Assembly (NCBI GenBank): GCA_030141605.1 | Contig: JAQGDQ010000191.1 | Coordinates: 62,001 to 126,000 of the forward strand | DNA length: 64,000 nt | Direction: 5' to 3' | Source of the DNA: Tubiluchus corallicola | Lineage: Eukaryota; Priapulida; Priapulimorpha; Priapulimorphida; Tubiluchidae | In this document: positions 13,166 to 24,160 of the stretch, piece after piece | How positions within the stretch are numbered: position 1 is the stretch's first letter | Layout: every line of letters begins with the position of its first letter | Notes under the pieces: generated by a model | What the model saw: only the letters and a program-made list of their open reading frames with translations | Database searches by the model: none | Told to the model about the DNA's origin: nothing | Translations under genes and position numbers: made by a program

Positions 13166-14524
13166 TATCACTAAAAACCGGCGACGACGACGACTACAAA
13201 CTGCTGACATTTTTGTATGAGTTTTGTAAATATATTGCAGCCAGTGCGCCACGAAGGAGGATGCATACGGGCCACCTTAGTGAACTCTCTTTAATTGGTA
13301 CCAGTCCCGCCACGGAGTGCTGGATCTCAGCTTTCAGAGCTGCAAATTGATAAAAATCTCCTATTCGATAAAACCACGTGCTAATTTTGTGAAATGTTTC
13401 AATTTGACACGGTTACAAGTTTAGTCTGAAATGCATTTAAATCACCCAGCATGTGTCGTGTTGACGTGCGTGACTTTTTCATTAGGATGAATTTACAACC
13501 CGCGTCAATTCATTTCCTTTACAAGAGTCCCTGCCGTGCGTTACCTTAGCATAAGCCTTCCTTGTCACTAATCATAAATAAGTTAATGTCGGCTATGCAC
13601 ACAGTGCTTTATAAATTCTTAATTCTAGTGCGTTCTTTTGGGTCGCGATAGTCAGGAATTTATGTGGAAACAGATGTAATTTAATGTTCTGAACTAAGGC
13701 GCCGTATACGTGTGGACAAAGACTTCTAACACACTTTACTTTGTCTGAATCAACGGTAAGTCTACTGTGCAAGAAATAGGAATTTTCTGGAAGGTTACCT
13801 TAAAGGCTTTTCAAACGTCAACAATCATAATGAACTTTCCTACCGCAACACGCTTTAATCATCAACTTAATGGTTGTGTTTGGTTTTGAATACTCCCGAA
13901 TTATTTGAACACTTGCAGTTAGTCACGTTCCAGATTGAATTCAACAACAGCTATTTAAACTTTGTTTATTCAAAATACTAAAATTAGCTGCTGTGCTTAT
14001 TTCGCGTTTTGCATTGTTGCTATTTTAGCGTGAATGTCAAAATGTTGGTATTATCCAGTCCTCCAAGTTACATAAACCGAATTCCAAATTCACTTTTTGT
14101 AGGCAGCTCGAGACCCTTAGATGCCAACTGGAGAAAAATGCCAATCTAACAAGCACTTTAGACTTTTTCAGAGTCCCTCTGTTTTTATCTATTTATAAAA
14201 ATAGAAGAAATTCTTATGTTATATATATAGCGGTTTTAAACCTCGTATTTTTACAGTGTAACAAACTTACTGCAAATGTACATGTAAAGTGTTGTCTAAC
14301 GCTGAACAACAGAACTCTTTAATTTACAATTTATGTACACCAATTATTACTTAATATTATTAACAACATTAATAATAATATACACAAGTTAGATTGCAAA
14401 ACTCGTAAACTATTTATAATTAGTAAATTATCCACCGACTATTCTAGGCTCAAAATTGATCTGGTCTAATAATAACTGCGTTTCGAAACGATGGCTGGGT
14501 GCTCAGTTAAGAATACATCACAGC

Positions 14525-14620
14525 ATAGATCATTGGACTGAATAGTCTTGTGATCAAAAATGTTGAGCTTATAATTGGAAGGTCTCTAGTTTAAATCCAG
14601 TATGGACCGGCGATTTTTTC
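14525..14620 (+). mobile_element. tRNA-like SINE head (diverged)
   Basis: Has a B-box-like AGTTTAAATCC (14588-14598) about 60 bases after a weak A-box-like TAGATCATTGG. Non-tRNA sequence follows. It is diverged and tentative. Confidence 0.35.
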
Positions 14621-15691
14621 ACATTGTTTCTTCGGTTGCATTTAAATTTAAACATTTAATAGGTTGTGCATTTACCCACGGTCAATTCACACTTAAAATT
14701 AGCTCAAAAATGAATCTAATTGATCTATTTAATTACTTTCTTTTTTATTCCTTTGTTTAATAAGTTTTAGTGCCTCATCAATCAGAAAATTTGGATTTTT
14801 TATAAGACCAATCGAGTTTTTTAACCCTGTTGAAGGCAGCCATTAATACAGGAACATTTGTTATATTCTTTGCTAAAAACGAGTCCATAAACCATAAAAT
14901 GTAATTTTGCTTATCAACACGAACAGGCATGAAAGTTGAGAATTCACAGCTGTGAGATCCATAATTGTCCGATAGTTACTCCTGCAGGATTGTCATTGCA
15001 CTTGCCAAAAGTTGACATTGCAAAGAGTTCTTTGATGCGTTTCGCCGACAGCCTCGCTAACCAGTTATGCAAGAGGAGAGACGTATTAACACACGCTGCT
15101 CAAATTTGCATAAATTATTAAATCAGTTTACCATTTTTGTACAGCTGTGTGTTATGTAAATCGGCCCCGCTTTGATGTTCACTGATGACGTGTTTAGTAT
15201 ATTTTCACTGTCATTTTGTTGAAAATTTTGCCTCTATAGTTTTAATGTTTTTAAATTGCATGCTGTCCAATGTAATCAGTAAAACGCCGTTTTTACGATA
15301 TTTTTAAATCTCATTAAAGAAGAAGGCTATGTGACGTCGAGTGACTGTTTAGCTTCCCCTCGTCTATGCACACGCCTGTGATAATAAAGAAAAAAAAAGA
15401 ATTGTAAAAGTAATGTCTGTAATAGTTTCTGCTTACTTTGACGTATTAATCGGGTTTTCAGTAACAAATGTAGGAAATCGATTTGCTAATAAAAACACGG
15501 TTAACTCTAAGATTTTTGTGTGTTTGCGCGCGCTTTAGCAATGCATTTAGCAGCATGCCAAACAAGAGCAGCATTTTCAGCATGGAGTCTAAAATATGTA
15601 TATGCTATGCAGATTTTACTCATAATTCCACTAACCGTTAACGATCAGTCAACTCAACTTAGCTGTCGAGTATGAAAGAAATGCTTTACAA

Positions 15692-15742
15692 TATGTCCAC
15701 AATATGTTGGTATTTAAATGCCCACAATATGTTGGTATTTGA
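15692..15742 (+). repeat. Tandem duplication of a 24-bp unit
   Basis: CCACAATATGTTGGTATTT occurs twice in direct succession with one or two differences after it. Confidence 0.85.
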
Positions 15743-16031
15743 ATTTAGTTATATCATTGCTTAGCGAGAAATAGTTATTTAATCACCTCAATTATAATGA
15801 AAAAGTTTGACAAATTAATTTGTCAGGCAGTGTTTGTTTTAAGAAAAGCACCAAACTCGTGCGGCTTTATAAAGGAGCGGAAAAATATTTGACAATGTGT
15901 ACTGCTATGTAAAGAATTGTCTCGTTTGAAGAGCGGCTTTTTATTTTGCCCAAATTTTGTATGCTTCCTGTGTTTTAAAATGTTGTAAAGAAAAAAGTGT
16001 CTATACTATCTAGAAAACAAACTAGACTTAT

Positions 16032-16610
16032 TGCCCTACATTATATATTATACTATACTATACTGTATTATACTATGCTATGCTATGCTGTGTTGTACTG
16101 TACTGTACTGCACTGCACTGCACTGCACTGCACTGCACTGCACTGTACTGTACTGTACTGGACCGTACTGGAGCGTACTATGCTGTACTGTGCTGTGCTG
16201 TGCTGTACTGTACTGTACTGTACTGTACCGTACCGTACAGTACCGTACCGTACCATACCGTACCGTACCGTACCATACCATACTATTCTATACTATACTA
16301 TACTATACTATACTATGCTATACTATACTATACTATACTATGCTATGCCACGCCACGCCATGCCATACCATACCATACCATACCATACCATACCATACCA
16401 TACCATACCATACTCTTCTACACTGCACTATGGTATGCTACCCTAAACAACACTACACTACACAGCAATATACTACATTGTGCTACATTACATTACATTA
16501 CAATATACTATGCATTGTGCTATAATGCCCAGCATTGCACTACACTACATTTGGGCTATCCTTCACTACGCTTCGTTACATTCTACTACACCATACTACA
16601 ATGCTACAAA
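16032..16610 (+). repeat. Pentanucleotide satellite (TACTA/TACTG/TACCG/TACCA variants)
   Basis: About 580 bp of 5-bp units. Variants come in blocks: TACTA, then TACTG and CACTG, then TACCG, TACCA, back to TACTA, TGCTA, then TACCA, then decaying. The 5-bp period gives open frames of up to 200 codons in several frames on both strands that read as Tyr/Thr/Leu/Cys pentapeptide repeats. These are artefacts. Confidence 0.95.
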
Positions 16611-17070
16611 CTGTCAAACGAATTGGACATTAAGATTTCGTTGGAATCAATGCAATTACTTATCGTTGCTTCAGTTGGTTAGCGATTGCTGCGCAATTGA
16701 TTTCAGCTTTTCGCAACAGAGGCCTCTGTAACATCAAAAATATCATGCAGATAGTGTGTGTAATACATAGAGCTTATGAAAAACGAAGTCAGTTTTCATA
16801 CTGACGCTGTTTCACTCTTAAACCTATAAACCTAAAAATTACACTAGATTTCTAAACTACGTGTTTACTGGCGTGTGTACTACGTTTATTATCTGCGTAT
16901 GTACCACGTAAAGTAGGATTTTGGTCATTTAAATTAAGCAACTATAGTCGCTCAGCCAGTTTTTCAGTCAGTCTACACACCTGTCAATGAATAAATCATT
17001 CCACCACTTTTTGTTGTTTAGATAGTTCAGTTAGCCAGTCAGTAGGCCAGTTAGTCATCTTACGAATCAC

Positions 17071-17073
<3 letters not shown>

Positions 17074-17160
<87 letters not shown>
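17074..17160 (+). repeat. (CT)n microsatellite
   Basis: About 87 bp of uninterrupted CT. Confidence 0.97.
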
Positions 17161-17164
<4 letters not shown>

Positions 17165-19610
17165 CAGCGATAGTAATTGCACAATGTACCATTTCAGGCA
17201 CCGCAGATTTCAGACTATTCCGGACTATCTGTCGTCGTCGGTCCAGATGTTTATGCGTACGCCCTACGAAATGCATACTAATTAATGAATGCTTAACCTT
17301 TTGGCTATATAAATTTTGTATTGCGTATAAATATTTATATATATTTTTAATATGTTTTTTTGTAACTTGAGCATATTAGGTTGCATTGCATTTTTTAAAC
17401 GTGTTTATAGCAAATCACAAATCAGTAAGCTTGCCTGTAAGTCGTCACAGTCAGTAAGTTTGTCAGTCAAATGTCAACCAAGACTGAAAGATGCAGGCTG
17501 AAGTATCTTTAGTACTTTAAGTCTTTAGTGAGGTAAAGTGGGCAAATCAAATGGTTTCTAAACTTGCATTTATCTTGTTTAAATAATCAAGTTTTGCTCA
17601 AATTTTACCTGATTTAGGGCAGAAACATTTCATTTTGTCTTCTGCAGAACCAAATCGAACTACGTTTATTTGCATACTTTTTCAACACTTGGGGCATTAA
17701 TGGATTAATCGACACGGAATTAAATTTTAAATCGCATTTCAAAATCACTAATAAGTAAGAAATTTAAGATCAAAAATTGTATCGCAAATTATATGTTGAA
17801 AATTGTAAATTGAGGACAAAATAGAGATTGTTGAAACCTACACAGCAAAGTGACACCATTGAAATTAGCAAATAAAACAAAAATTAAAATTATTATTGTC
17901 TATAGTAAACCAAGTGTATGGGTTTGGTAAACCATAGTTGACTTATTTGACTTTATGTGGAGACTGAATTTTTTAAAAATGCGTGACATCAAATTATTTG
18001 GGCATGTTTATCACATTCGATCTTCAGTGATAAAAATTGCAAAATGACACAATTAAAGCACTGTGGTATAAGGAAAGGCTTTCAACAGGGTGTCTGCGGG
18101 AACAACAATATTTTCTAATAGAAGAACAAGAATTCAGATAACTTATAATAGCTTCCGCAGGAAATGTGTATTGTGGTTTGCGCAAACAAAAGTTTCAGTT
18201 AAGTCAAACTTCACAACTTTCTCACGACAACAAAACGGTAACATTTTTCTTAAATTTATAACAGCATTTGTTTTCGTGGCCAATCCTACCATAACTTTTA
18301 TCTACCGAGGCAATTTACTCCTCCAGAACGGCTTACTTCTCATCTGAGCTATCTACTGATTGTTTTTGCCGTTTTTACATCAGATACATTCACATATAAT
18401 CATGCGTACTGACACTTTAAAGAGGGATTTACATCAACACCCCTAGAGGTATATTTTAGTAAGATTTTGGACAGCATTGGAGGCAGATAGTGATGCATGC
18501 CATGTTGGATGATAGAATTGCACTTAGATCATTATACAGATTTGATTTACGTAAAGTTAAAACGCTTTCATTGTTCATATGCTGATTCACCACCTTACAA
18601 TGACTGTAAAAACAACAGAAAGTCTACAGACGAGAGGAAAGTTCAAATGCCATGTATCATTTACGCTTCTTTTTTGCACCACAAAACTCATTGTGTAAAA
18701 ATTGGGAAGAGCACGATACATATGAGATTTTCCTGAACAAAAGTTAGCTGACAAAGGTCGATAATGTTCCAGCGCCCTAGTAAGGTGGTAAAAAGCGCTA
18801 TGCTGCTTGGCCATTTTGCTAAACGCGTTAGTTGATTCAAACTAACAAGACAATCTAATTCTTTGTGAGGTTAAACGATAACTGCTTACACTGATACTCG
18901 TTCTCTAACGAACTATTCACTTAATGGGTTAGAAGCTAACGAGACACAATCCAGCCAATAATGTTTGTGTAAGCTCAGCGAGTTGTGCGAGAAGCCAGAG
19001 CGAACGCCATACGGACGATACAAGTAAATGTTTTGTTAGGTTTTTGGTACATTGGCCCAGTGGTTTCTAAACTCCATTTGCACTATGGAGATACGGGACG
19101 TATGCAATATCTTTAATGACGTTGTCCCTGTTTACACGACGTGTTGTCTGATTTTGCTTCTGTGTCATTAACAGCCTACTGTCGGGGTCCCCGCATGCAA
19201 TGCAAAATGCTTGACAAGAGCAGCGCTATGTTAGCAGAGCACAGTAAAAGGATCCACGAGGGACCACGACATGTATTCTGTTCATATTACAAAATAATTC
19301 GGGTCCCAGATGCGTAGATACGTTTAGTGACCACATGAAGGATGTAGCCCTGTAAAGACCACTACCACTGGCTATGTAAACTAGATCACCTCTAAACTGT
19401 GTTCTGCCGGTAGAACATTTTCTGTCTAGTGTGCCTCGGTTCATTTACTGTTCGTAATTTGCTGTCTGTGTAGTTGGTCTAACCGCAATTAGCTGACTAA
19501 AAGAAGTTTGGTTTAGGGATAGGCTATTATGCTGTTCGGAGTTGGGAAGACAGATATTTGTAATAGTGTAAGTCTTTAAATTGAGTCAAAGAACTTTTTG
19601 TAATTGTATT

Positions 19611-19827
19611 CCAATTATTGTAATTGTAATTTATTCCATTGGAGCCTTAAGCTGAATGGCACAACAACAAAATATAAACTTGAATAAAATAATAGGCTTG
19701 ACATTAGCGTGTTCTTTAAATTGAGTCAAAGAGCATGCTAATGTCAAAAGCGTATTATTTTATTAAAAGTCGTTTATATTTTGTTGACGTGCCTTCAGCT
19801 TGACACTCCAAAGGAATAAATTATTGG
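19611..19827. repeat. Long imperfect palindrome with about 95-bp arms
   Basis: Left arm 19611-19710 and right arm 19733-19827 are reverse complements with few mismatches and small indels; for example ACAAAATATAAAC and AATAAAATAATA are shared. They flank a 22-bp spacer. The spacer core TCTTTAAATTGAGTCAAAGA recurs directly at 19573-19592, just left of the palindrome. This suggests the structure arose by rearrangement of one repeat rather than by chance. Confidence 0.85.
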
Positions 19828-21032
19828 AAAGGGGATTAGTGGGTCGAGGTTCCATTAAGGAGGGGGCACTAAACAACAAAACAAGATCAAAATTGCCTTA
19901 GGTCATTCTTCGGCCAAGGTATTGACAAAAAGACACTTCTGGAGATTTTTAAACATTATATGAAAGTTAGCGACCATGTGCGTCATCTGATTTTGTACAT
20001 ACTAAAAATCTTTTGCCTCGGGTTTCAAGTAGTTCTTTTATAATTTGCAAATGTGCATGCAACGAAATTAATTGGGAACACATTTGAACAACAAGATCCG
20101 TCTGAAAATATCCCCGATCAGTTTAAATACTTTATGGCGATACGGCAAAATAATTAGCACATCTTTTAAATCCCGAGCTCACAATCAAAAGCTTTCGCAG
20201 CTATTTTTACAACTTGAAGTTCTTGTTTTGACCTCGCAGAATTTTGCACATGTGGCTCAAATGAACAAAGCCGAAATTGAGTGAAATCATCAGAGCCAAT
20301 GAACTCTTTTTTTGTTATTATTGATAAGTCCAGGTTTCTCGTTCGTTTGATTTGTCTTATTGATGTGTTAACAATGTTTTCTGTAAGATATTGCTGCAAG
20401 TCTGCACATGTAGAATGAGGTCCTTTACCTCTATTTCTGCTAACTCTTTCGGTCAAATATATCAGAACAGAATTACGGTGGTAATATAATACTTATGAAG
20501 ATAATGTGCAGTTTCTAGCTTATCATAAGAAACAACTACACAGACAGGTAGACAGAAAGAAATTAATAATTTACATGGTTATAAGTCTTTGATAATTATT
20601 GTCTACTGTAACCCTGTAACATTAATCTACTAATGATAGAGGTGTCTGCAAAGTATTACAGTCTCGCGGTATTGAACTAAATTATCCCGAAAGATGGCAA
20701 CTGATCACAACTCAAGTTTTAGCTGCGAAGTTTTAAATTAAATTATCCACAACCAAAAATGTTATGACCACACCTCAGATAATCCACGTTTATGGCGTGC
20801 GAACTTTGGTACATTTGATAACACCCTTAACAACAGCTACTTTATAAGTGAGCACTTGGTAAATGGAATGTTTTTAATACAAGCACTTGGCAATCCTGAC
20901 ATGCTCAAGACACTTAACATGAACTCTGTCTAAACATTATTCGATCTAAGTTTTGGGACTCAGTTGACCCGCCCACTTTTTTGTCCTTTTCGTCCTGCAC
21001 ACGGTACTGTTGGTACTGTTGGTGATGAATGT

Positions 21033-21104
21033 AGGTAAAAATGGCACTGGTAAAAATGACACGGTAAAATGACACAAGGAAAAGGGCACGCCAAAAATGG
21101 CATC
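21033..21104 (-). repeat. Degenerate short-unit array, left inverted copy
   Basis: Several units of the form GGTAAAAATGGCAC / GGTAAAATGACAC / CCAAAAATGGCAT. In reverse complement they match the T-rich units at 21991-22113. The pair encloses about 0.9 kb of AT-rich DNA. Confidence 0.65.
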
Positions 21105-21357
21105 CTAAACATGTTCGTCTTATTGTTTTCATAAAAAACAAAACGCACAACAAAGATAAGCACGCGAACATATAAAAATATACTTGTATAAGTATTATAT
21201 AGACTAGCAAGGGAGCCAAAGATATTTTGTTCATTAAACAGAATTATAATCAATAACACACGAACATTCCATGTAGTGTTTGTCTACATGTCTTTAACCA
21301 TGTGGCGATGGTATAATAGAATAACAAATACACGTATTTACACATGAAGCCAGCTTT

Positions 21358-21472
21358 ACATATATATTTATATATATATGTACATATGTACATATGTACA
21401 TATGTATATATAGCTTACGTATATATGTATAGCTTGCATATGTATATATATATATATATATACATATGTACA
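21358..21472. repeat. TA/CATATG-rich simple repeat
   Basis: Alternating TATATA, GTACATAT and CATATG units between the two inverted arrays. Low complexity and non-coding. Confidence 0.8.
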
Positions 21473-21990
21473 CGTACAGGCAAAGGTTAAGGATAGCGTT
21501 TCTTTCCAATCGGACAATTTTCCAAGCGAGAAGTTCTCGAAATAATAAAAAAGTACTAATTACCTTATCTTTTAGCCAAGTCCTCCTTTTTCTAAAGAGC
21601 TATAACATTCTCTCCGAGACATTCTCTCTGTGAAGTGTTTCACAAATGTTTTTTGGACATGGTATTTGGCCAAGAAAAGTCTTGTAAAAAAACAGGCGAA
21701 AAACGCCCATTTTGAAGTTTTTCTCCCCCCACACCGTCTAAGCATCTGCTTCAAGATGCATGTTTTTTGCCTCCTACCTACCTTCTCTACAAAGTACGGG
21801 GGAAATCTGTTAAGCAGTTTTTTGCGTAATAGGCTTACTGCTCTGTAATAGACAAAAAATAACCAACCAACTAAACAAATAGTGTTGAATAATAACTTCC
21901 TTGACAGAGGTAAAAAGAACTAAAATAAGTACCTACAGAGTAACCCTAAACCTAAACTCATATTTTATAAGTGTTCTATATATTTTCATG

Positions 21991-22113
21991 TTTTTTCATT
22001 TGTGCCCTTTTCCCCCTGACATTTTTTTCTGTGCCATTTTTAGCGTGCTTTTTTCCGGTACCTTTTCTCCTGCGACATTTTAACCTGCGTTTCCATTTGT
22101 GCCATTTTTACCG
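21991..22113 (+). repeat. Degenerate short-unit array, right inverted copy
   Basis: Units of the form GTGCCATTTTTAGCG, GTGCCATTTTTACCG, TGCGACATTTTAACC. With 21033-21104 this could be the pair of ends of a foldback-type element about 1.1 kb long, ending about 420 bp before the K2P terminal exon. Confidence 0.65.
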
Positions 22114-22559
22114 CGCTCCTTGGCACTCGACATCCTGTATAGGAAAGTAGGTGTATCAGTTGTACAGATACCAATGTGCAGATTAATGCAAAAATTAATG
22201 TTCACACTGTTACCGCTTACCACGATTCAAAGTGTTTGGGTTATTAAATGTCCGGGTTAAGTAAGTTTAGCTTGTACACACTTATTTTTTGGTTTAATAA
22301 CGCTCATGTTCCAAATACTTGAATTCCGGATGGCGAAATATTCATATATAGTGACTGTGTGTTCTCTGTATTGTTAAGCAATTTCTGGATTTTTTGGTGC
22401 CCACTTATGTCCACTTACCTAGTGTCATTATCAACCATTTTTTGATTTACCCGTCCAGATATCCACTGATGATTCCTTGCTGTCTAGACATTAGAAGCTG
22501 TGTGGTGCATTACCACTTATTTGATATTATGATGTAACCAGATTTCAATTTATTTTTAG

Positions 22560-23467
22560 GATATGGTAATTTGGCACCAAAGACAACTTGGGGTCGGATT
22601 CTCACAATGCTCTACGCAATCGTTGGAATACCCATAATGCTCTTGTGTTTGGCTAACATTGGAGATGTCCTCGCTCATTCGTTTAAGTACCTTTTCGCCA
22701 GTACGCTCCGTGTTATTCGACGTTGGAAGATACGCAGAAAGATTCGCAGACATGCTAACCGATTTCGAATGCTGGCGATGCGTAAAAAATCCGATAATAT
22801 CAGGACTGACACGCCTACTGGAAATGACGTCACTCAGTCGCTCAACAACCCCAGTAACATTGAACTGGAAGTGATAAAATCAAATAATCAAGAAAGTAAC
22901 TGTGGCGTAAAGGTTCCCGATAAGGAAGATGAGGATGATGATATTGATATCAGCAAAGTCACAGTGCCGGTAACTCTGTGTTTAATTGTGCTTGTAGCTT
23001 ATGTCTGCTTAGGTGCACTTATTTTTGCTGTATGGGAAAAATGGTCATTTCTAGATGGTGCCTATTTTTCCTTTATTACCCTCAGCACGATAGGTTTTGG
23101 GGATTTTCTCCCCGGTGCTAGTATGGTGGCTAAAGGAGCAAACGCCCAAACTAAGTTAGCAATATGTGGAGTTTATCTTCTCCTTGGTTTGTCTCTTATA
23201 TCAATGTGCTTTAATTTGGTGCAAGAAGAAGTCGCGAGGAAGGCCAAATGGTTTGGCAAGAAGATTGGAATCATTGTCGATAAAGAAGAAAGGGAAAAGA
23301 AACGACTAGAACAACTTAAGAAACAAGAAGCGGCGACGGTCGCGGCATCTAGTGGCAGCGTGCGAAGTGATCTTTATTGGGTCCAAGGGCAGGCGGCTTC
23401 TGGAGAAGTTTCGTCCTCAGATGACAAAATTGATGAAGCTGAAGCATTTGAAGTAACAGAAACGTAA
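22560..23467 (+). CDS. Terminal exon of a two-pore-domain (K2P, TWiK/TRESK-like) potassium channel
   Basis: Encodes the C-terminal two thirds of a K2P background potassium channel, a plasma-membrane dimer that sets resting potential. The exon opens after a pyrimidine-rich acceptor ending in AG (22558-22559). Its first two bases complete a split glycine, giving the GYGNLAP end of the first selectivity filter. Counting that glycine as residue 1 of about 302: M2 spans about 14-39 (MLYAIVGIPIMLLCL), then a basic cytosolic loop of about 95 residues with an acidic stretch (DKEDEDDDID). M3 is about 137-159, the second pore helix and TIGFGD filter about 162-182, M4 about 200-221, and a charged tail follows to a TAA at 23465-23467. 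The APKTTWGR and VGIPIMLLCLANIGDV strings are typical of the invertebrate TWiK group and vertebrate KCNK18, which also has a large M2-M3 loop. No PQIVID-type calcineurin site is visible in the loop. The upstream M1/P1 exon is not visible in 1-22.5 kb. Confidence 0.95.
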
Positions 23468-24160
23468 ATTACTACCGCAACGTCATAACTGCCTGAAGTG
23501 ACTTATTTTACAGCCCCAGCACGCCATTGAATTAAAAATAATTATGACTATGGCACATTCTATGTTTGCACATATCTCTTTTATAGACACATACTCTTAT
23601 AAATAGAAACATGCATCATTTTAACATAAAATGGATCGAGTAATCATGTCGTTCTTATATTTATCAACCGTGTGGATCCACTGGATCCTATTAAAATAAT
23701 TTTTTACGAGCGTCTACAAAAATGAATATTTCGTGTAAGACGAAATCGCAAGAAAGAAATCGCAGTGGAAGAAAAACCGAGCTTCAATAACTTGAATTCA
23801 TCTGGTTGTCTAATGTTACTTGTTGTTTAATCTAACATTTATATTTAGTTGTTAAAAAATTTATTTCGAATCTTCGCATCTGTGTAAAATCATCACTGAT
23901 AATTACTACTGAATCATAATTTCAACACATTATCGTATCAAATGCCTCTGCAAATGGCTAACAAATTTTGAAAGTAGGCCAATCAGTTTTTCTGTAAGGT
24001 AAGATCAGAACTGAGTTGTGTATACAAACGGTTGTATTTCTTTTTGTGATTCCTTACGGTCAGTAAGGATTTGTTTGACGTGACATCTGTATTGTATTCA
24101 TCTGTATTGAATACACAGTCATGTATTCACTGCTCCAGTCACAGTTTAAATAAAACACAA
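23468..24160 (+). other. Probable 3' UTR of the upstream K2P gene
   Basis: AT-rich sequence following the K2P stop codon. An AATAAA hexamer at about 24149-24154 is a candidate polyadenylation signal. The true 3' end cannot be fixed without transcript data, and AATAAA is common by chance in such AT-rich DNA. Confidence 0.35.

Noticed and set aside
16031-16682. Open frames of 149-200 codons rich in Tyr, Thr, Leu and Cys on the plus strand
   Set aside because: They run entirely through a pentanucleotide satellite; several frames are open at once on both strands, as expected from a 5-bp period.
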